Assembly: GCA_008921705.1 (NCBI GenBank)
Contig: VFFE01007127.1
Location: forward strand, 1,511,472 to 1,575,471
DNA from: Burhinus oedicnemus
Taxonomy: Eukaryota; Chordata; Aves; Charadriiformes; Burhinidae
Direction of reading: 5' to 3'
DNA length: 64,000 nucleotides
In this document: positions 21,263 to 32,685 of the stretch, piece by piece
Numbering within the stretch: the stretch's first letter is position 1
Layout: every line of letters starts with the position of its first letter
Made by a program: the position numbers and the translations under genes
Notes under the pieces: model-generated
The model's database searches: none
What the model was told of the DNA's origin: nothing
Seen by the model: only the letters and a program-made list of their open reading frames with translations

Positions 21263-24059
21263 ATTAATGCTTTTTCTTTGGCACTAAGGCACAAACCATA
21301 CACTTCAAATTGCTCTAGCCCAGATGCTCTGGCCACTTTGAATTCAGAGCCCAGAAAGCTGCAAAGCCTATTTCAGAGAGAGCTGCTACAGACCCATCAT
21401 GCTACAGCCCCAAATTGCTTCTCCCAAGACCCACAATTCATTAATGTCCCTGGTTTTCAGCCTCCCGTGACAATTTTCTCTGAAGCTGGGCATCCTCTCC
21501 AACTCCCACAGCTTTCCCTGGGCGCTGACTCATCACACTAACCTTTTCCCAAACCCTCCTTCCTTTGGAAATCAAGATGTGTTGCCATTGCATCATTAGT
21601 TGTAATAACAGATAGTATTACTGATAGATGTCATTTAGACATAATTATTAGACCAACAATCATGCTAAGTACGTTTTGTGTTCATTATTACAGTGCTCTG
21701 TTTGTGTTAATATAATACTCATAAATAGTATTAATAGTAATTGCATCAATAATAATACCACAGTTGTGAAATGTTTATATAGCATCCATCTGCTCAGAGA
21801 TCCACTGCGATGGATAACGCTACAACCATCTGGCATCGCTGGGTGCGTTCGGCTCATACTTATCAGCACGGCAAATCCGGCAGCCATCTCCATCCCAGGA
21901 GCTCCCACTGGTTCTGACTCTCCAGCAGCCGTAAATCACCTCTAAACCATAGCCCCTCCTGGAGAGGAAGATGGGAACCCACAGGCAAAACTTGGGAGCA
22001 CCAAGACATAAAGCAAGAGAACTTCTCACTGTTGCGTGCAAAGAGGCCCGGAGAGGGGAATCTGCAAAACCCCAGTGAAATAAGGAGAGATGCATCACTG
22101 CAAAAGCGCAGCCGAATTCAGAGCGGTTATCCGTTTAGTTTCCATTGCTTTTAAAAGTAGTCCTTGCATGGTTTTGGCTTGGAAAGGAATCCCTTTTCCT
22201 GGACTGGTGGCTACGGCACTAACGAGGCCCTCACACAGTGAACACAGCATCCTACTGGACGCTATTATCCAGATTGTATTTAATGCCTGGAAGACATCCC
22301 ATGATGTAGACACGTCACCCGCCTCTGTGCAGGTTCCCCTCCATCACTTTCGCAGTGTCACTGCAAAAAGAAGATCAGGGCAAGGGGGGGTTCATTCCTT
22401 CCCCAGCCAGCGCTGGCAGGGGCAGGGGGTGCAGGTTTAACGACAAATCCTGGATCCCTGCAAGGAATCCACCTGCACAAAACAGGCAGTTGCTGAACTG
22501 GCCACGAGCGTGGCTGTCTATGGGTGCACACACATGAGTATGCCAAGTGTCTGGTGGAAATGACTAAAACCACTCAAAAACTGGATCTTGTTCAGTGTCT
22601 CCCTTTTTAATTCAACCCTGTGACCAAAGCAAGAGCTTGAAGGTGAAAGGAAGAACGGTCAGTCCATGTTCTCCCATCAAAGGAAACCCACTGGAGGAAA
22701 CTGTTGGAAGAAGCCACTGAAGCTGCAGCAGTAACGTCCTGGGTGGGGAGTTTTGGTCTTGGTCACCATCTCGTGAGCAGGACTTCAACCCAAGTCTTTC
22801 GCAGGAGATCCCCCAAGAGAGCAATTCTGAAAAATACGGCTCTCAGGAACAGTGTGTCAAAAGATTAATGTTCACTCCTGCTTCTCATCAACCCCCGAAC
22901 ACCCCCGGAGGAAGGTTCTTTTCCAGAATTCAGCACTTCTGCTCCTGCCGTGGCTGTGCAGAGCTGTGTGAAAATGAAGAGAAACCTGCAGAAAAAAAAT
23001 GTGGCCAGATTTGGGCTCCTCAGACAGGAAGTCCTGCACGGATGGACAACGTGGCAGCAAAACCAGCCCCCCAGGAGGCTCAGAATCTCCATACTGGCTT
23101 GCACGTAGCCTTGGAAATCTCCAATTTCCTTCCAACATTGAGATTCCCAAGCAATACACTGATTCCATGCACTAATTCCCCCAGCTAGAAAGCAGGGACG
23201 ATGCTGCTTACCTTCCGTTAGGAAGCCCTCTGCTCTACCCAGGCACGTCCTTCAAACAGCACTTGCAATTTTGGAAGATTCACTTTTACTTGCTGTAGCC
23301 AAGCCAACCTAAAAAGGCCGGATTGCTGGAAAACCCCCAACCCCTGGCAGCTGGAGACACACTTTACGGCAGGCTGGGCACCCATTTTTGATAATCTTGA
23401 CCTAGAGAGAGCAGTACCACAGCAAATGCCAGGGTCTTTGTGCCAGGTGGAAAGAGATGGTCTCTGCGTCAGGAGCTCCATGGGATTTGCCCATGAAGAA
23501 ATCTGAAGCAGAACAGTTCTGTTCCAACACAGACAATGAGCTACTTCAGCAAAACCAGCAGGGATCAGCACCCGAAATCTTGTATTTACAAACCTCACAT
23601 GAATTCTTTTTACACCCTCTTAGGGGTTTTTTTTTACAACAAGTTTCCGGGGCTTCCACAAGAATTGCTGTTTTAAGTTCAAAAAGACCTTTTCTTTTCT
23701 TGTTAGTAATGGCATTTGAAGGTAAAAGACTTCATTCCAAGACAAATATCTTTCAAATATTCTCACTGAACAAGGAAAAAGATTCAGGCAACCTGGCATT
23801 TTTCTGTCTAGAAAAGAACAGTTTTGACCACACCATCTTTTTCCAGTGGGAATATCTTTCTTGTGAAAGTATATCTCGTTCTCTCAGCCGTGTTCCGAAA
23901 CGCAGCACGTTCAGGAAAAGCAGCAAGACCCAGCTCGTCCCCCCTCACCAGACAAAGGTTCTCCAGCTAAAATCAGGTGAAATAATGACACATGTAAAGA
24001 AAGAAAAAAAAGTTTCAAATAAACTCTCCTTTTTGCGCTCCTCCCAGCTCAACTGCAAG
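21263..24059. other. Unique noncoding stretch
   Basis: Mostly single-copy DNA. 21560-21790 is strongly AT-rich with many TAAT/ATTA cores and could be an old repeat tail or a regulatory block. The rest is GC-moderate with overlapping domain-free frames, the longest 213 codons at 23457-24098 (plus), which is Ser/Lys/Phe rich. No exon can be supported. Confidence 0.45.
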
Positions 24060-24330
24060 CTCTTCAAAGTTTCCCCTCTCGTTGAGTTGAGTCATTAGTC
24101 TTCAGATAAGTGATGCTCGAGCCTTTGATTAAAATTACTGGGGAGCGTCTCTGCATGATTAAAGAGAGATAACACAATAAAAGGAAGAGGACTTTACACC
24201 ATTATTATGGCAAATAAGTGCAATTCCCAACCTGAGAGCTGCATCAACTTGTCTAATGTAATAAATGCTTCCCCTGTTGGAAACGTGTCAAATTAGACTT
24301 CAAGATGTCAGCCTTCAGTTTTCAAAGGTC
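24060..24330. promoter_or_regulatory. Candidate noncoding regulatory block
   Basis: An AT-rich, repeat-free block with a TGAGTCATTAG core (AP-1-like TGAGTCA) near 24088 and several TGATTAAA/ATTATTATGG/TAATGTAATAAA cores. No domain-bearing frame. Enhancer-like nature is inferred from motif density alone. Confidence 0.25.
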
Positions 24331-24879
24331 TCGGAGCTTTACGGGGCGCTGTGTGACTGCAAGCCTAATATGACGAAGAGCTGGAAGGTGACGCTGCCCC
24401 ATCGAGCGGGGCACAGAGGGAGCGATACGTGCTTGTTAGCGGCTGACAATTCACCTCCAAAAGGTAGGAGAGGGTGCAGACAGACGTGCAGATGCACAAT
24501 GCCAGAAAAAGGAGTTTGGGAGGTTTCAAGGGGGGGGATTTGGGATCCAGGAGAGGCAGGTTGGATCCGCTCCCATGCAGCAATGCACTGGGACATGCGA
24601 AGGTTTGCCCAAGTCAGATCCACCAGCTGCAGGCTCCTTGCATCATTTCCAATCTTACCCAAACAAGAATAGTTGTTCTGAGAGGGGAAAAAAAGTCAGT
24701 TTTAGTCCAAAGAGAATGTCTACCCAAGAATTTATTTCCGAAGAGCTACACGACCTGACTCCCTGATGTAAACAAGCTGCGAGTCTCCGCTCTCCTCCTG
24801 GAAGAAAGGATCATTCATTCCCTCCCCAGGAATGCTGTGGGGCTACACTCTCTGTCTCAAGGAGTGAAGACACTACAGT
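24331..24879. other. Unique noncoding stretch
   Basis: GC-moderate single-copy sequence with an 8-base G run near 24530-24537. Frames of 94-135 codons overlap on both strands with no domains. Confidence 0.5.
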
Positions 24880-25090
24880 GCCGCTAGCTTGTAGAAGTGT
24901 AGACAGATAGCTTACAGAAACATCCTATTTGTGGCTTAAAATATACTAGTTTATCATGCAAATGATATGTCAACAGAATAGCTGTACTTGGCAATACTTC
25001 CCGAAGTAAATTAAGCAGTTAAACATGCCATGTGTAATATTAAGGAGGTTATGCGTTACATATAATAAGCAGATGAAGCCAAGTTGTCAC
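24880..25090. promoter_or_regulatory. AT-rich block with POU octamer
   Basis: AT-rich, repeat-free DNA containing a perfect POU-factor octamer ATGCAAAT at 24956-24963, plus TTAAGCAGTTAAAC- and GTAATATTAAGG-type AT cores downstream. An octamer can occur by chance in 64 kb; the surrounding low-GC, repeat-free context makes it worth checking. Confidence 0.25.
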
Positions 25091-25466
25091 GAAGCCAGGT
25101 TTCCTCAGAAATCTGAAATGCAACTCAAAGGAACCAAGGTGTGTGCCTCTTCCCACCCGAGCAACGTGGGGAGGGTGAAGTTCGGGAAAAGTGGGGTTGT
25201 GTTTCTGCTGAGACACCTCGAGGGGACGCGGTCCCAGCTGGGACCCCACCGAGGTTTTTATCCATGAGATGAATGGTCCAGTCTCAGCGCCCCGGTTGGC
25301 ATTTCGAGAGCCGGTGCGCGCTGAGGGCTTGCGTTGTGCATTTTTCACAGCTTGAGCTCCATGCGTCTGGGAACTATTTGCAAGGGTAAAAATAATGCAT
25401 GACCCAATCTTCTCAAGGCTTTTCGCTTCCTGGAGGGTGGAAATACCAGGCAGGGGAGAGAGAAAG

Positions 25467-25483
25467 AAAAAAAAAAAAAAAAA
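25467..25483 (+). repeat. Poly-A run at gap edge
   Basis: A-rich homopolymer that runs directly into the assembly gap. It probably caused the break in the assembly. Confidence 0.85.
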
Positions 25484-25503
25484 NNNNNNNNNNNNNNNNN
25501 NNN
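25484..25503. other. Assembly gap (20 N)
   Basis: Exactly 20 N lie between a poly-A run and a poly-C run. The round number suggests a placeholder of unknown true size. Any frame drawn across it is invalid. Confidence 0.98.
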
Positions 25504-25522
25504 CCCCCCCCCCCCCCCCCCC
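25504..25522 (+). repeat. Poly-C run at gap edge
   Basis: Nineteen C residues follow the gap. A pure A-to-C transition across a gap suggests hidden low-complexity sequence or sequencing failure. Confidence 0.9.
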
Positions 25523-26279
25523 GGCTCCTTGCTGGGGACATTAAATGGGATAGGGTCAAGACCAGCCATTTAGGGTCTCCATGAGAAACAAAGCTGTTTG
25601 ATGTGGAATTTCCTTTTAGGACTCCATTTGGAAACCAGTTACAAACCCCAGTTCATTTAATGTGCACCATGTTGATTTTGGATGGCTCCACTTTATCCAT
25701 TAGCATGTCCTGTGATATGAAGCCAAACGCTTTTGAGAATTTTGACCAACTTAAGACTAAGGGTAGAGGGTGGCAGCTGCCCTCCCTTAGACTGATGGGC
25801 TTTGAGGGCAGAAAGGATTATCACGACCAGGAGTCTGACCTCCTGAGTGACACCAGCTATAAAATCTCATCCATTAGGCTCCTTTGAAAACCCCAACTAT
25901 AAATCTTTCAGGTCCAATCCTTTCCCCGCACAGCTCCCCTGGAAGCACCACAGTTGCTCAGCAAGCTCCATAGGATGCTGGTGGGGTCAGGGAGAGAAGG
26001 GTCCAGCTCCAGCCAGGTCTCTCCTACCTGTGTTGATCTAGCAGCAGACTCCCAAAAGGATTCATATTTTCCACGCTGCTAATTTTAGGTCTTTGCTTTC
26101 CAACACCCACAGACGTGGAGACACAGCCCACTGCCTCGCTGCAGCTTAAATGCTTTCTAATGGCCTCAACCCAGAGATTTACACTGAGCCAACTCACTTT
26201 GAAACCCTTCCATAAAAACGCCTTCTGCAAACAGATTTGTTTCATTATCGTTGGGCTTGAAAGTGCCTGAAGTAACAAA
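25523..26279. other. Unique noncoding stretch
   Basis: A segment near 25680-25760 resembles, faintly and in antisense, old CR1 coding sequence, but not enough to annotate. No gene recognised. Confidence 0.4.
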
Positions 26280-26800
26280 CAACTTCAAACTCCTTCAAAT
26301 TTATTGTGGCACTAGGTTTGCACTTCGTTTAAATCCTGCGTACCTGGGTGCATGTCTTATGGGGGGCCAGGCAGGGGAGGGTGGATGGAGAGCCCCCGGT
26401 GCAATGTGTCAGTGATTATGGTGCAATAAATATTGGATGGGGGATCTATGATAACATCTATTACGGCTTTATGAAATATTGATAGCGTCTGAATACATAT
26501 TGCCTCCTGAACAGCTCATTCTGGAGATGTTTAATGAAAGACATCTGTCGTTTTATCCTTGAATCTACATGCAGGCGAAGTGTAGTCTCTATCCTCACCA
26601 TAATCTCAGTAAGGGCTTCCAGAGCTGCAAGGAAATGGCATGAAATACTCAGGCTCACCTATCCGGAGGGGCGGAGGGGAGAGAGATGCAGACTGGTTTA
26701 TGTATACGGAGTCTTTCATTTTGGAAATGAATTAACTTGGTGCTCCTCTGAAATCAATCCCTGCACAGACAACTGGCTTTAATGGGACCAATAAAAGACC
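26280..26800. promoter_or_regulatory. Candidate noncoding regulatory block
   Basis: Repeat-free with an AT-rich core at about 26420-26560: CAATAAATATT at 26424-26434, then a series of ATAA/TATT/GATA cores and a CATCTG E-box near 26541. Frames crossing it are short. This is among the better candidates for a constrained element, but conservation is untested. Confidence 0.28.
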
Positions 26801-29052
26801 ATGCAGGCTGCTGCGGCGAAACAGTGGGAGAGAATGGGAACTCCCAGGAAAATCAGCTCATCCTTCAGACTTTTATGCCTGATTGTGCACTTCTCACCGT
26901 TTAACCCTGTGCGCAGCAGTGGGGCGCAGCACCCCTACCCTCCATGAGCCAAACGCACTAATCCCGGACACACATTCACCCCAAATGCCCAACATATTCC
27001 CAAATCAATGACACGTGGTGTTATTTCTCACCTTGTAAGGTCTCTCCAGGCATGCATGTGCATGCGTACGTGCAAGCACCGCATGATTATTTTTATCTTT
27101 GCACCACAGAATTGACTTTCCTTTTAACATGTCTGCCTGCACAAAGCCCAGCCTCCCCGTCCCAGCTCCTCCCAGCACCGGGAAATCAAAGCACACCATC
27201 TCCACGCACCTTTGGCTAGCGGAGCTCTAACTCCCTCTTTCCTCCCATGCAAAACCCAAACACCCCATCACACACAGCCGCATGGAGATGTAGGTCTACA
27301 ATACACAGAAGAGACAACCCCCCCAAAGGCCTTCCAATTGTTTGAATGCAGCCCCACACGCAGCTTTCTGCTGCCACTTGCACACTGTGCCATCTCATCC
27401 GTTCTCCTCCTGGCCCATCCTTCAAACCTGACAGGCACGTTTTGGGGGGAGAGGGGGGAAGAAAAAAAAAGGTATTTTCCTTCCACAAACCCCTTCTTAC
27501 CCTCTTGGGAAAAGAAAGGTTGCTCTAGCTGTACTACAGCATCTCCACGAAAGACAGGAAAGCCTTGTATGAAGATACATCCTGAAATCCTGTCCCAGGG
27601 ACAAAATTCCCCCAGGCTTCCCAGGAATGTGGAAATCCTGATGCACAACAGCGACCCTCTTTGTTCATCTCCTGGTTGTGTCAAGTGCAAACCCAGAGAC
27701 ATTCCCCTGGCAAAGGACATATTCCCTGTTGACCTTGGAAGCAGAAGTTGACCCTCTGCCGTGAAGACAGAGTGGGGTAGCACCCAGGAGAGGACTGGTT
27801 TGGTACCCGCTGCTCTTGGATGGGTCAAAGTTCCCACAAAGAGCAGTACACCAAACCTGTGTCAAGCAGACTGAGCTGAACCTGTTGTTATTCCTCTTTT
27901 TCTGTTGTGGTGTCCAAGCTGAATCAAGAGGAATGGGAGAAAAGCAGATATAATTGAAGAGCATCGACCTTTCCTCACCCGTGGAGAGAAGACATACCGT
28001 GAAAATGTAGTACAATGCGGTGTTGGCTCAGTTGTTTTGTTTGCTCAACAAACAGCCTTTCTTCTTGCCTGGGTAGAGCCTCCAAAGGTGATTTCAGCCC
28101 ACTTAACCCCAGGCTGTGACTGTAAAACTGGTCCTTGGACCTGCCTGTCAGCATCTTCCCGTCCTGACCCTGCTCCCACACACTCATCTGGAATGAACCC
28201 TTTCACCTTAGGTCTTAACCAGAAAGGATAATCTTTGCCAGCCCAGGGCCCACCAAATAACCTCAACTATCTCCCCAAGTTTGAAAACCCTAATGAAATG
28301 CTATTTCCCAATGTTTCTTTCCCACGCACGCAGGATCCTTCCACTGAACCATGGGGCATGCAGGGCAACATCAAAAAAGAAATGAGAAATGAATGTGATG
28401 CCTCAGACACGCATTTTCTGCAGCATCCCGTAAGATCAACAGCCGCTTACAAGCAAAGCTTGCCTGGGAACACTTTCCCCCACCGTGAAGCAACTTATCC
28501 ACCCAGCAACAGCCAGAGTCACTGAGGAGCAGCACACCACCTCTCCCATGGTTTGTTACCGTGTAGGAGAGTCTACTGCATTTACAAAAACAACATGCGG
28601 CACTCCCCTGCTCTCTGAATTAATGATGGGTGCGATTGTGTTTGTCTTTACTTACTCAGCAGGAGGAATCCCAGCACCGGAGCCACCTCTGCTCTTCATG
28701 CAGGGAAGCATCTCCTCCACAGCCTGGGCCTGAGAAAAAACGCAAAGCACTGGAAAAACACTGTCAGAGCCATTTCTTGGTCCTGTCCCTTTGCTCTCAT
28801 TCAGTTTTCCTCTGTATGGGCTGCGAGGCAGGAGCAACATCTCACTCTGTGTTCAAATAGAGACCAGCCCTGAGAAAACCTTAAGAAAAGTATGAGGGTA
28901 CAAATAAAATGCAGGTGATGATAGATGATGATCTGCTTTTGTTGGGGGCGGGGGGGTGTTCTAGTCTCATTTCTTAGTCTAAAACACGTCTTCAGTGAAA
29001 ACTCAGCTTAGCATTATAAGCTTAGCTTCTTAAGAAATTGGCTCAATTTTAG
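26801..29052. other. Unique noncoding stretch
   Basis: GC-moderate, with a 25-base perfectly alternating purine-pyrimidine run at 27050-27074. Overlapping frames at 27212-27751 (plus, 179 codons) and 27268-27837 (minus, 189 codons) are antiparallel on the same DNA and domain-free. No exon supported. Confidence 0.5.
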
Positions 29053-29079
29053 CACTCTCATTTTATGAAAATGAGAGTG
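29053..29079. repeat. Perfect 12-bp inverted repeat
   Basis: CACTCTCATTTT at 29053-29064 is followed by a 3-base spacer ATG and then its exact reverse complement AAAATGAGAGTG at 29068-29079. It could form a short hairpin in DNA or RNA. There is no T tract or gene context to make it a terminator, and the loop is short. Confidence 0.9.
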
Positions 29080-29599
29080 AGATCTTGCCTCTTCCACTTT
29101 CTAGTTGAGGTTTCAAACCAATTCAGTGAACACCCTGAAAGCCCTTGTGTGGACATTTCTTACTATGGTAACTTAAATGGGGTATTAAATAGCATCTTTA
29201 GCCAAATCAATGCAGGTTTAAATAGTAGCATAGGAAAGACAAACACATGCTCCTCCTGACCATTTACCTACTCCCTAGGTTACTTTCCCAGCCCCAGTTT
29301 GGGAGCAAAGCGCTCCAGGCTCTCTGCTCACCCATCTCCGAGCAAGATCAGATGCACGCAGTTAACTGCGGGTTCAGCACTGATGTGCATCAGGACTGGT
29401 GCTGCCCGTTCCCCTCCTCCAGGAGCCCAGTCCATAGGCTCAACCCACCTCTGCCCAGCCTCTGATTAAAGTTTTAAGCATGCACACCACAGAGACAGCA
29501 GCCGAAAACAACCCTTCGTCCTTTCCCATCCCTCCCTCCCTCACCTTCCATCTTCCGTGACAGTGTATTTCTTCTACCTCCCCCCTGTCAACCCCCTTT
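29080..29599. other. Unique noncoding stretch
   Basis: AT-moderate, then C-rich sequence near 29520-29600. No gene or repeat recognised. Confidence 0.5.
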
Positions 29600-30430
29600 T
29601 CAATGGCATCTCCCTTTCTGCTGCCAAATGGATGCTTAGGAGCATGGAGACAGTAAAACATTGTTCTAATGTCCCTTGTTGATGCATAGTCTCCTCCCAT
29701 TATTGGTAGAGCAGCATCAGGTTATATGCTGTTAATAGCCTTTCCACTTGTTTATCGCTTCTCTGGCATCATTCCTGGATTTAGCACCGCTGTTTTACTT
29801 CCCCTCACCGCTTCGGGGGACGACCTCTCCTCGAGCAGCGGGGCTCACGTGTCATGTGTGCGATGTGTAATTCGACATGCGGGAGCTGGTGGGGGACATT
29901 ACCAGCAACCAGCACATCAAAACCACATTACGACAAAGCCAGCGAACCTCATCTCGGATGGGGTGGGGGGTTGGGGGGAAAGGGATTTTTTTTTTTTTTT
30001 TTTTTTGTGAAGGGAGTGAATAATTCATAGGCAAACCATTGACATGATAAATTCCTCCATTTCTCCGCTTTTGTGAATTGACGGCGAACAACTTTCCAAT
30101 TCCTCCCCTCTGCATTTTCATTATCCAGAATTATTCACTAAACAATTGCTTGGAATAATTCTGGGGAGCAAATTCTCTGCTGGGGACGTCGGCACTGACG
30201 TCAGTGGAATTAGCGCCAGCAGGAGCTTTGGTTCAGAGGCGACGGGCCGTCCACAAGCCTTTCATCATGAGGATTTGGTCTCTAGATTTTGAGCCACGCT
30301 GATTAGCTGTGGCAGAGCACAGAGGCCGGACGGTCCCATTTTCTCTTCCGTTAGACGAGCAGAGTTCTGCAAATCAGGTTTTCCACCATGAATACTTATG
30401 TTTACAAATTAATGGGGGTTGAAATTGCTG
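29600..30430. promoter_or_regulatory. Candidate regulatory block with full CRE
   Basis: A long repeat-free block. It holds an ACATTGTTCT SOX-like core near 29657, a 21-base T run at 29986-30006, then 150 bases of AT-rich sequence and a perfect palindromic cAMP-response element TGACGTCA at 30196-30203. Frames are short and broken by the T run. The CRE and AT-rich core together are suggestive of enhancer DNA but unproven. Confidence 0.3.
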
Positions 30431-31538
30431 AGATGCAATGATATATTGCCTTGGTGCTTCCAGCAGCACTTCTGCCAGCACGTTTCATCTCCAGCCCTGC
30501 AGGACAAACAGGAACAAAGTGGGATTTCTACATTTCCATTTCAACGGCTGCAAATGAGCCCTGCCCTTTCCAGGCACACTCTGCACAGAGCCATACGGGC
30601 TCTCTGAACCCACCGCCAGGCTCACCAGCACAGCTCGCCGCCTTTGATATTCATGGGAAGTGAAAGACAACAACTGAAGGTTTGCTTTTTAATTTCATGG
30701 GAAATTTTGAAAGTGGCTTTTGCTCGCTTCTGCACTTCATTTATTCATTTACAGACTGACCCAAACCCCATATGAACAACTGAACGTCTTCAGTATACCA
30801 CAGCTCTGACTCAGAAAGTCCTTGATATTTATCTGCCTGCAGTTTCCAATAAGTTAACACCGGCTGACCTAAAATACCAAATTCCGAGGGAGCTCTCTGG
30901 CTGATGACTCCCTGTATCTGACAGCGATTGTCTGGGGTGTATTTTCTGTATTTATTTATCGTAAATGAGACACCTGACACCATGAGATCATAAGCAATTT
31001 CCAGCTCTCTCCAAATCACCGGTAGGGTTCCAGTTCCGAGCCTCACAACATCATCAATTCTGCTGCAAAATTTTTTGTGCTGATTGTGAGTAATTTGCAA
31101 CACATAAGTTGGAGGGAGAGAATTGCCTGCAGTTCTCTTCATCTTCTCGTGAAAATCAGCCTGTGTTGGGCAGGCCGACCAGACTGGCACGACTGCAAAA
31201 AAACTACAGATCTGAGGATCTGACTCTGTTCTTTGAAATGTTTTAGGTCGGTGGCAAAATGTAAATGTCATATCCGTATTTCCAGTTCTACCTCGGGGAG
31301 GATATTAACTTCTTTGGTCATTTCTCTGATTCAGCATCTGCTTTCCCCACATCACGTCCCTCCATTTGGATTTAGGGTAATTCCTGTCACCATCCTAGAC
31401 CTATCTGTTTACCCAGTCAACAAAATGATTTCCCAACAAGTGACAACGGTTCAGAAACGCAAACCTGATTTCTGCAAAAATCAGGATCTTTCCTCGCTGC
31501 TAAAACCCTCTAGTTAAAAGTTCTCCGACCGCACAGAG
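30431..31538. other. Unique stretch with unexplained 176-codon frame
   Basis: Lower-GC sequence in which a minus-strand frame of 176 codons (30741-31271) stays open, which is a little more surprising here than in the GC-rich parts. The translation has mixed composition without transmembrane, zinc-finger or transposase signatures that I recognise. There are no convincing splice sites or promoter. Probably not a gene. Confidence 0.35.
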
Positions 31539-31720
31539 GAGAATTTCACACCGAGGAAACACAATGGCAGACCAGCAAGCTTTACTTCTGCGATGCCTCA
31601 GATAATTGCCGTAGCGAGCTGGAAAGAACTTCCTGTACAGCTGAAATCTTCAGACACTTTCCTCTTTAAATCCCTCTTCCACCCACTCCCCTGCCTTGCA
31701 GCAGGGCTGCATGAACATTG
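31539..31720 (+). mobile_element. Possible L2/CR1-type LINE C-terminal relic
   Basis: In one plus-strand frame the DNA stays open for about 60 codons and encodes a pattern like the C-terminal end of L2/CR1-clade reverse transcriptases: ASWKELPVQLKSSDTFLFKS, matching the general W-x-x-LP...L+S...F+FKS...L arrangement. The frame ends in a stop near 31718. There is no further RT sequence upstream, so this would be an old fragment. A chance match is possible. Confidence 0.35.
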
Positions 31721-31930
31721 CTAGCAATTTGTAACCTGGTCCCTGTAGATGCAAGAGTTCCTCGTAAGCTCCTGTACCAGGAGTGAGCATCCCACAAGGG
31801 ACGCCGTGCCTTCAGCGCCAGCTCCAGGCGCGGTGCCGCGGAGGCAGGCAGACCTGATCATCCCCTACTTTAGCAAAGGATCAGCGCATATCCATAGGTT
31901 TATGGTTTCAATCTCACTCTCTTTAAGAGA
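31721..31930. other. Short unique spacer
   Basis: Lies between the possible LINE relic and the antisense CR1. Nothing specific is seen. Confidence 0.5.
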
Positions 31931-32685
31931 TAGAATCATAGAATCACCTAGGTTGGAAGGGACCTTTAAGATCATCAAGTCCAACCATCAACCTAACACT
32001 GCCAAAGCCACCACTAACCCATGTCCCTCAGCACCACGTCTGCCCGTCTGTTAAATACCTCCAGGGATGGTGACTCCACCACTTCCCTGGGCAGCCTGTT
32101 TCGGTGTTTGATAACCCTTTTGGTGAAGAAATTTTTCCTAATATCCAATCTAAACCTCCCGTGGTGCAACTTGAGGCCGTTTCCTCTTGTCCTATTGCCT
32201 GTTACTTGGGAGAAGAGACCAACACCCCCTCGCTACACCCTCCTTTCAGGGACTTGTAGAGAGCGAGAAGGTCTCCCCTCAGCCTCCTCTTCTCCAGGCT
32301 GAACAACCTCAGTTCCCTCAGCTGCGCCTCACAAGACTTGTGCTCCAGACCCCTCACCAGCTTCGTTGCCCTTCTCTGGACACGCTCCAGCCCCTCAATG
32401 TCTTTCTTGTGGAGAGGGGCCCAAAACTGAACACAGTATTCGAGGTGGGGCCTCACCAGTGCTGCGTACAGGGGGACGATCACTGCCCCAGTCCTGCTGG
32501 CCACACTATTGCTGATCCAGGGCAGGATGCTGTTGGTCTTCTGGGCCACCTGGGCACACTGCTGGCTCATGTTCAGCCGGCTGTTGACCAACACCCCCAG
32601 GTCCTTTTCTGTCGGGCAGATTTCCAGCCACTCTTCCCCAAGCCTGTAGAGTTCATGGGGTGGTTGTGACTCCAGATACATCCCT
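31931..32685 (-). mobile_element. CR1 LINE 3' fragment, antisense
   Basis: A 5'-truncated CR1 on the minus strand. Its 3' end is at 31931, where the plus strand starts TAGAATCATAGAATCACC, the antisense of the CR1 terminal repeat, followed by 'ggttggaagggacctttaag'. Coding similarity on the minus strand extends to about 32670. The exact 5' end is uncertain by some tens of bases. It differs in subfamily detail from the copy at 17.3 kb. Confidence 0.95.
32202..32681 (-). pseudogene. CR1 ORF2 C-terminal fragment
   Basis: Encodes the post-catalytic part of CR1 ORF2: [28 protein letters not shown], a [12 protein letters not shown] stretch, [35 protein letters not shown]. The catalytic motifs A-C are not included because of 5' truncation. 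The frame stops at 32202 after a shift relative to the family; the remaining C-terminal tail ([20 protein letters not shown]) continues in a different frame between 31990 and 32200. At least one frameshift makes it non-functional. Confidence 0.93.

Noticed and set aside
25680..25760. Faint antisense likeness to old CR1 coding sequence
   Set aside because: Too short and diverged to separate from chance without an alignment.
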